A DNA stretch of 64,000 bases from an uncultured Vibrio sp. GTDB lineage: Bacteria; Pseudomonadota; Gammaproteobacteria; Enterobacterales; Vibrionaceae. Positions 61,883-64,000 of this stretch are shown one piece after another; within the stretch, counting starts at the first letter, position 1, and every line of letters starts with the position of its first letter. The DNA lies in the NCBI RefSeq assembly GCF_963675395.1, contig NZ_OY776223.1, forward strand, positions 1,364,001-1,428,000. Direction: 5' to 3'. A model generated the notes under the pieces. It saw nothing but the letters and a program-made list of their open reading frames with translations. It searched no databases and had not been told where the DNA came from. A program made the position numbers and the translations under genes.

Positions 61883-63144
61883 TTGAATGTCACCCTCTCT
61901 GGTAATGGTTTAGTTGCTTCATTTTTGCTGTAGAAGAACAGCAGCACAAAGAACATGAAGTAACCCAAACTAAAGATTTGTGCTAGTAGTGTGTATGTTG
62001 GCGTTGCAGGTAACGCACCCAAAATACCTAGCGCAATGAAGCTGATTGTGAATTGGATAATATTTAACAGATGAAGTTTGCTACGGTAACGGTAAGAACG
62101 CACTTTACAACGATCCAACCACGGTAGTACAAACAGAACTGCAATTGATGCTCCCATCAGGATTACACCCAACAGTTTGTCTGGAACCGCACGCAAGATT
62201 GCATAGAACGGTGTGAAGTACCATACAGGAGCAATGTGTGCAGGCGTCTTAAGCGGGTTTGCAGCTTCAAAGTTAGGCGGCTCTAGGAAGTACCCCCCCA
62301 TTTCTGGGTTGAAGAACAACACGTAACAGAAGAAGAACAAGAAACCAGCTACACCAACCAAATCTTTTACCGTACCGTAAGGGTGGAACGGGATAGAATC
62401 GATGATGTCGTATTTTTTCGAGTAGTAATCGTGGAACTTGAATTGCGTTTGGTAATCATCGCCCATTGTGCCTTTCGGCAGTTTAGTCTCGATACCGTCA
62501 GGGTTGTTTGAGCCAACCTCGTGCAGTGCCAATACGTGAAGTACGATAAGCAGAAGCAGTACGATTGGTAGCGCAATAACGTGAAGAGCGAAGAAACGGT
62601 TCAACGTTGCACCAGAGATGATGTAGTCACCACGGATCCAAAGTGTTAAATCATCGCCAATAACCGGAATTGCACCAAATAGAGAAATGATAACCTGCGC
62701 ACCCCAGTATGACATTTGCCCCCATGGTAGTAGGTAACCCATGAACGCTTCAGCCATAAGAACTAAGAAGATCAACATACCGAAGATCCACAATAGTTCA
62801 CGAGGCTTTTGGTAAGAGCCGTAGATAAGACCACGGAACATGTGCAGGTACACAACAACGAAGAATGCTGAAGCACCAGTAGAGTGCATATAGCGCAACA
62901 ACCAGCCGTATTCAACATCACGCATGATGTATTCGATAGACGCAAACGCACCTTCACCAGAAGGAACGTAGTTCATCGTTAGCCAAATGCCGGTTAGGAT
63001 TTGGTTAACAAGAACCAACATCGCCAGAGAACCAAAAAGGTACCAAAAGTTGAAGTTCTTCGGCATTGGATATTCAGATAAATGCTTTTTATAAGCATTC
63101 ATGGCTGGAATACGTTTTTCTACCCAGTCTAACATTGCTTGCAT
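61879..63144 (-). CDS. petB: Ubiquinol-cytochrome c reductase, cytochrome b
   Basis: Di-heme membrane subunit containing the two quinone sites. The 421 residues have about eight or nine helices. Heme ligands lie in YMHSTGASAFFVVVYLHMFRG near 84-104 and RFFALHVIALPIVLLLLIVLHVLALHEVG (in pieces near 182-210). Q-site segments are GYLLPWGQMSYWGAQVI near 136 and the PEWY-type loop appears as APVWYFTPFYAILRAVP near 288-304. The ATG overlaps the petA stop (TAATG). Confidence 0.97.
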   Translation of the reverse strand: MQAMLDWVEKRIPAMNAYKKHLSEYPMPKNFNFWYLFGSLAMLVLVNQILTGIWLTMNYVPSGEGAFASIEYIMRDVEYGWLLRYMHSTGASAFFVVVYLHMFRGLIYGSYQKPRELLWIFGMLIFLVLMAEAFMGYLLPWGQMSYWGAQVIISLFGAIPVIGDDLTLWIRGDYIISGATLNRFFALHVIALPIVLLLLIVLHVLALHEVGSNNPDGIETKLPKGTMGDDYQTQFKFHDYYSKKYDIIDSIPFHPYGTVKDLVGVAGFLFFFCYVLFFNPEMGGYFLEPPNFEAANPLKTPAHIAPVWYFTPFYAILRAVPDKLLGVILMGASIAVLFVLPWLDRCKVRSYRYRSKLHLLNIIQFTISFIALGILGALPATPTYTLLAQIFSLGYFMFFVLLFFYSKNEATKPLPERVTFK

Positions 63145-63734
63145 TATGCATCCCCCTCATCAACACCGACAATGAGCTTCGTGTCGCTCAAATACATGTG
63201 CTTAGGAACGACAAGGTTCAGTGGTGCAGGTACACCCTGGAACACTCGCCCAGCCATATCAAATTTAGAGCCATGACAAGGACAGAAGAATCCAGATCTC
63301 ACTCCCTGAACCTGCTCTGAGAACGAGTCCGGTAGATAGGTAGGTGAACAGCCTAAGTGCGTACAGAAACCAACCGCAACGAAATACTCTTCCTTAATCG
63401 AGCGAAACTCGTTCTGAGCATATTCTGGTTGTTGCTCCATTTCTGATTGAGGATCACGGAGCTTATCGTTAATCGTCTTCAGATTGTCCAGTACGCTTTG
63501 AGTACGGCGGACAATCCATACAGGTTTACCCTGCCACTCAACACGAACCAATTGGCCTGGTTCGATTTTACTGATATCCACTTCCACCGGTGCACCCGCC
63601 GCTTTGGCTTTAGCACTCGGATTCCATGATTTGATAAAAGGCACGGCGACAGCGACTGCCCCTAACCCACCCACAACTGCCGTTGTAGCGGTTAGAAAAC
63701 GCCTGCGACCGTTATTTAAAGGCGCGTTGCTCAT
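63144..63734 (-). CDS. petA: Ubiquinol-cytochrome c reductase, Rieske iron-sulfur subunit
   Basis: 2Fe-2S subunit of the bc1 complex. The 196 residues begin with a twin-arginine signal/anchor (NNGRRRFLTATTAVVGGLGAVAVAV), so it is Tat-exported after cluster insertion. The cluster ligands are in CTHLGCSPTYLP near 123 and FFCPCHGSKFD near 148, followed by GRVFQGVPAPLNL. First gene of petABC. E. coli lacks this complex, so its presence fits Vibrio. GGGAG lies upstream of the ATG at 63734. Confidence 0.97.
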   Translation of the reverse strand: MSNAPLNNGRRRFLTATTAVVGGLGAVAVAVPFIKSWNPSAKAKAAGAPVEVDISKIEPGQLVRVEWQGKPVWIVRRTQSVLDNLKTINDKLRDPQSEMEQQPEYAQNEFRSIKEEYFVAVGFCTHLGCSPTYLPDSFSEQVQGVRSGFFCPCHGSKFDMAGRVFQGVPAPLNLVVPKHMYLSDTKLIVGVDEGDA

Positions 63735-63831
63735 CCAAACATTCTCCCATTTGCTCCCTTGGATAGTTATTATTCCGCTTATAAGAGCATGGCTAACACA
63801 TAATGAATTTCGTTATATTTATTGGGAGGAA

Positions 63832-63860
63832 ATGATAAAGAAAACCCTACTTTTTGACAA
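63832..63860 (-). promoter_or_regulatory. Probable petABC promoter
   Basis: On the minus strand TTGTCA (63855-63860), 17-bp spacer, TATCAT (63832-63837): good sigma-70 match, start near 63825 and about 90 bases of leader before petA. The remaining bases to 64000 show nothing I can support. Confidence 0.7.
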
Positions 63861-64000
63861 GATAAAGCTACCTTTTTGTAACATTTGTGAGGCAAATCGC
63901 CCGTGTCGTCACAAAAGCAGTAAAATAATAAATGTTTGATGTGATTTGTAACAAGAAAGCGAAAGGAAGCGACACGAAATAACGAGGTTTATCCCTTTTA

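Overview
The window is a stretch of Vibrio core chromosome (Vibrionaceae, Gammaproteobacteria). The proteins are closest, as I remember them, to Vibrio and then to E. coli orthologues. The gene order thrAB - arcA/arcB - yhcC - two gltBD pairs - mtnN - cobD/btuF - carAB - dapB - mutT - secA - dciA - lpxC - dcw cluster - rnpB - rsmI/lpoA - sspAB - petABC matches what I recall of Vibrio chromosome 1. I cannot name the species. No tRNA or rRNA gene, insertion sequence, prophage or CRISPR array is visible, and nothing looks recently acquired.

Region 1 (1-10.4 kb): the start of the threonine operon on the minus strand (thrL leader with attenuator, thrA, thrB cut by the window edge); a small outer-membrane barrel protein; an RraA-family gene with a DUF3293 gene; then the Arc redox system, arcA on plus and arcB on minus with a coupled lipoprotein; then the radical-SAM gene yhcC. 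Region 2 (10.4-23.3 kb): two consecutive, clearly different NADPH-glutamate synthases (gltBD), both intact. Region 3 (23.3-27.9 kb): a DUF1499 lipoprotein, mtnN, a CobD-like protein, btuF, a TRIC-family channel and a TSUP transporter. Region 4 (28-34.2 kb, minus): carAB, dapB and mutT. Region 5 (34.2-54.6 kb, nearly all minus): secA, lpxC and the division/cell-wall cluster rsmH-ftsL-ftsI-murE-murF-mraY-murD-ftsW-murG-murC-ftsQ-ftsA-ftsZ, with the divergent helicase-loader gene dciA between lpxC and secA. Region 6 (54.8-64 kb): RNase P RNA, rsmI, the plus-strand block lpoA-yraN-diaA-dolP, and the minus-strand blocks sspAB and petABC (cytochrome bc1).

Functionally this is housekeeping DNA: amino-acid and carbamoyl-phosphate synthesis, nitrogen assimilation, redox sensing and respiration, envelope synthesis, division and protein export. 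dcw genes mostly overlap or abut, with one clear internal promoter before ftsQ.

I did not find an undescribed multi-gene system. The observations most worth a second look are: (a) three tandem 24-nt copies in the P3 region of rnpB; (b) an ArcB that keeps Cys180 but has Tyr in place of the second E. coli redox cysteine; (c) a perfect FNR-type site in the arcA divergent region; (d) two GOGATs of different lineages side by side, one with a palindrome over its likely promoter and the other with a long structured leader; (e) nested inverted repeats between arcB and yhcC; and (f) absence of ddl and mraZ from the dcw cluster.
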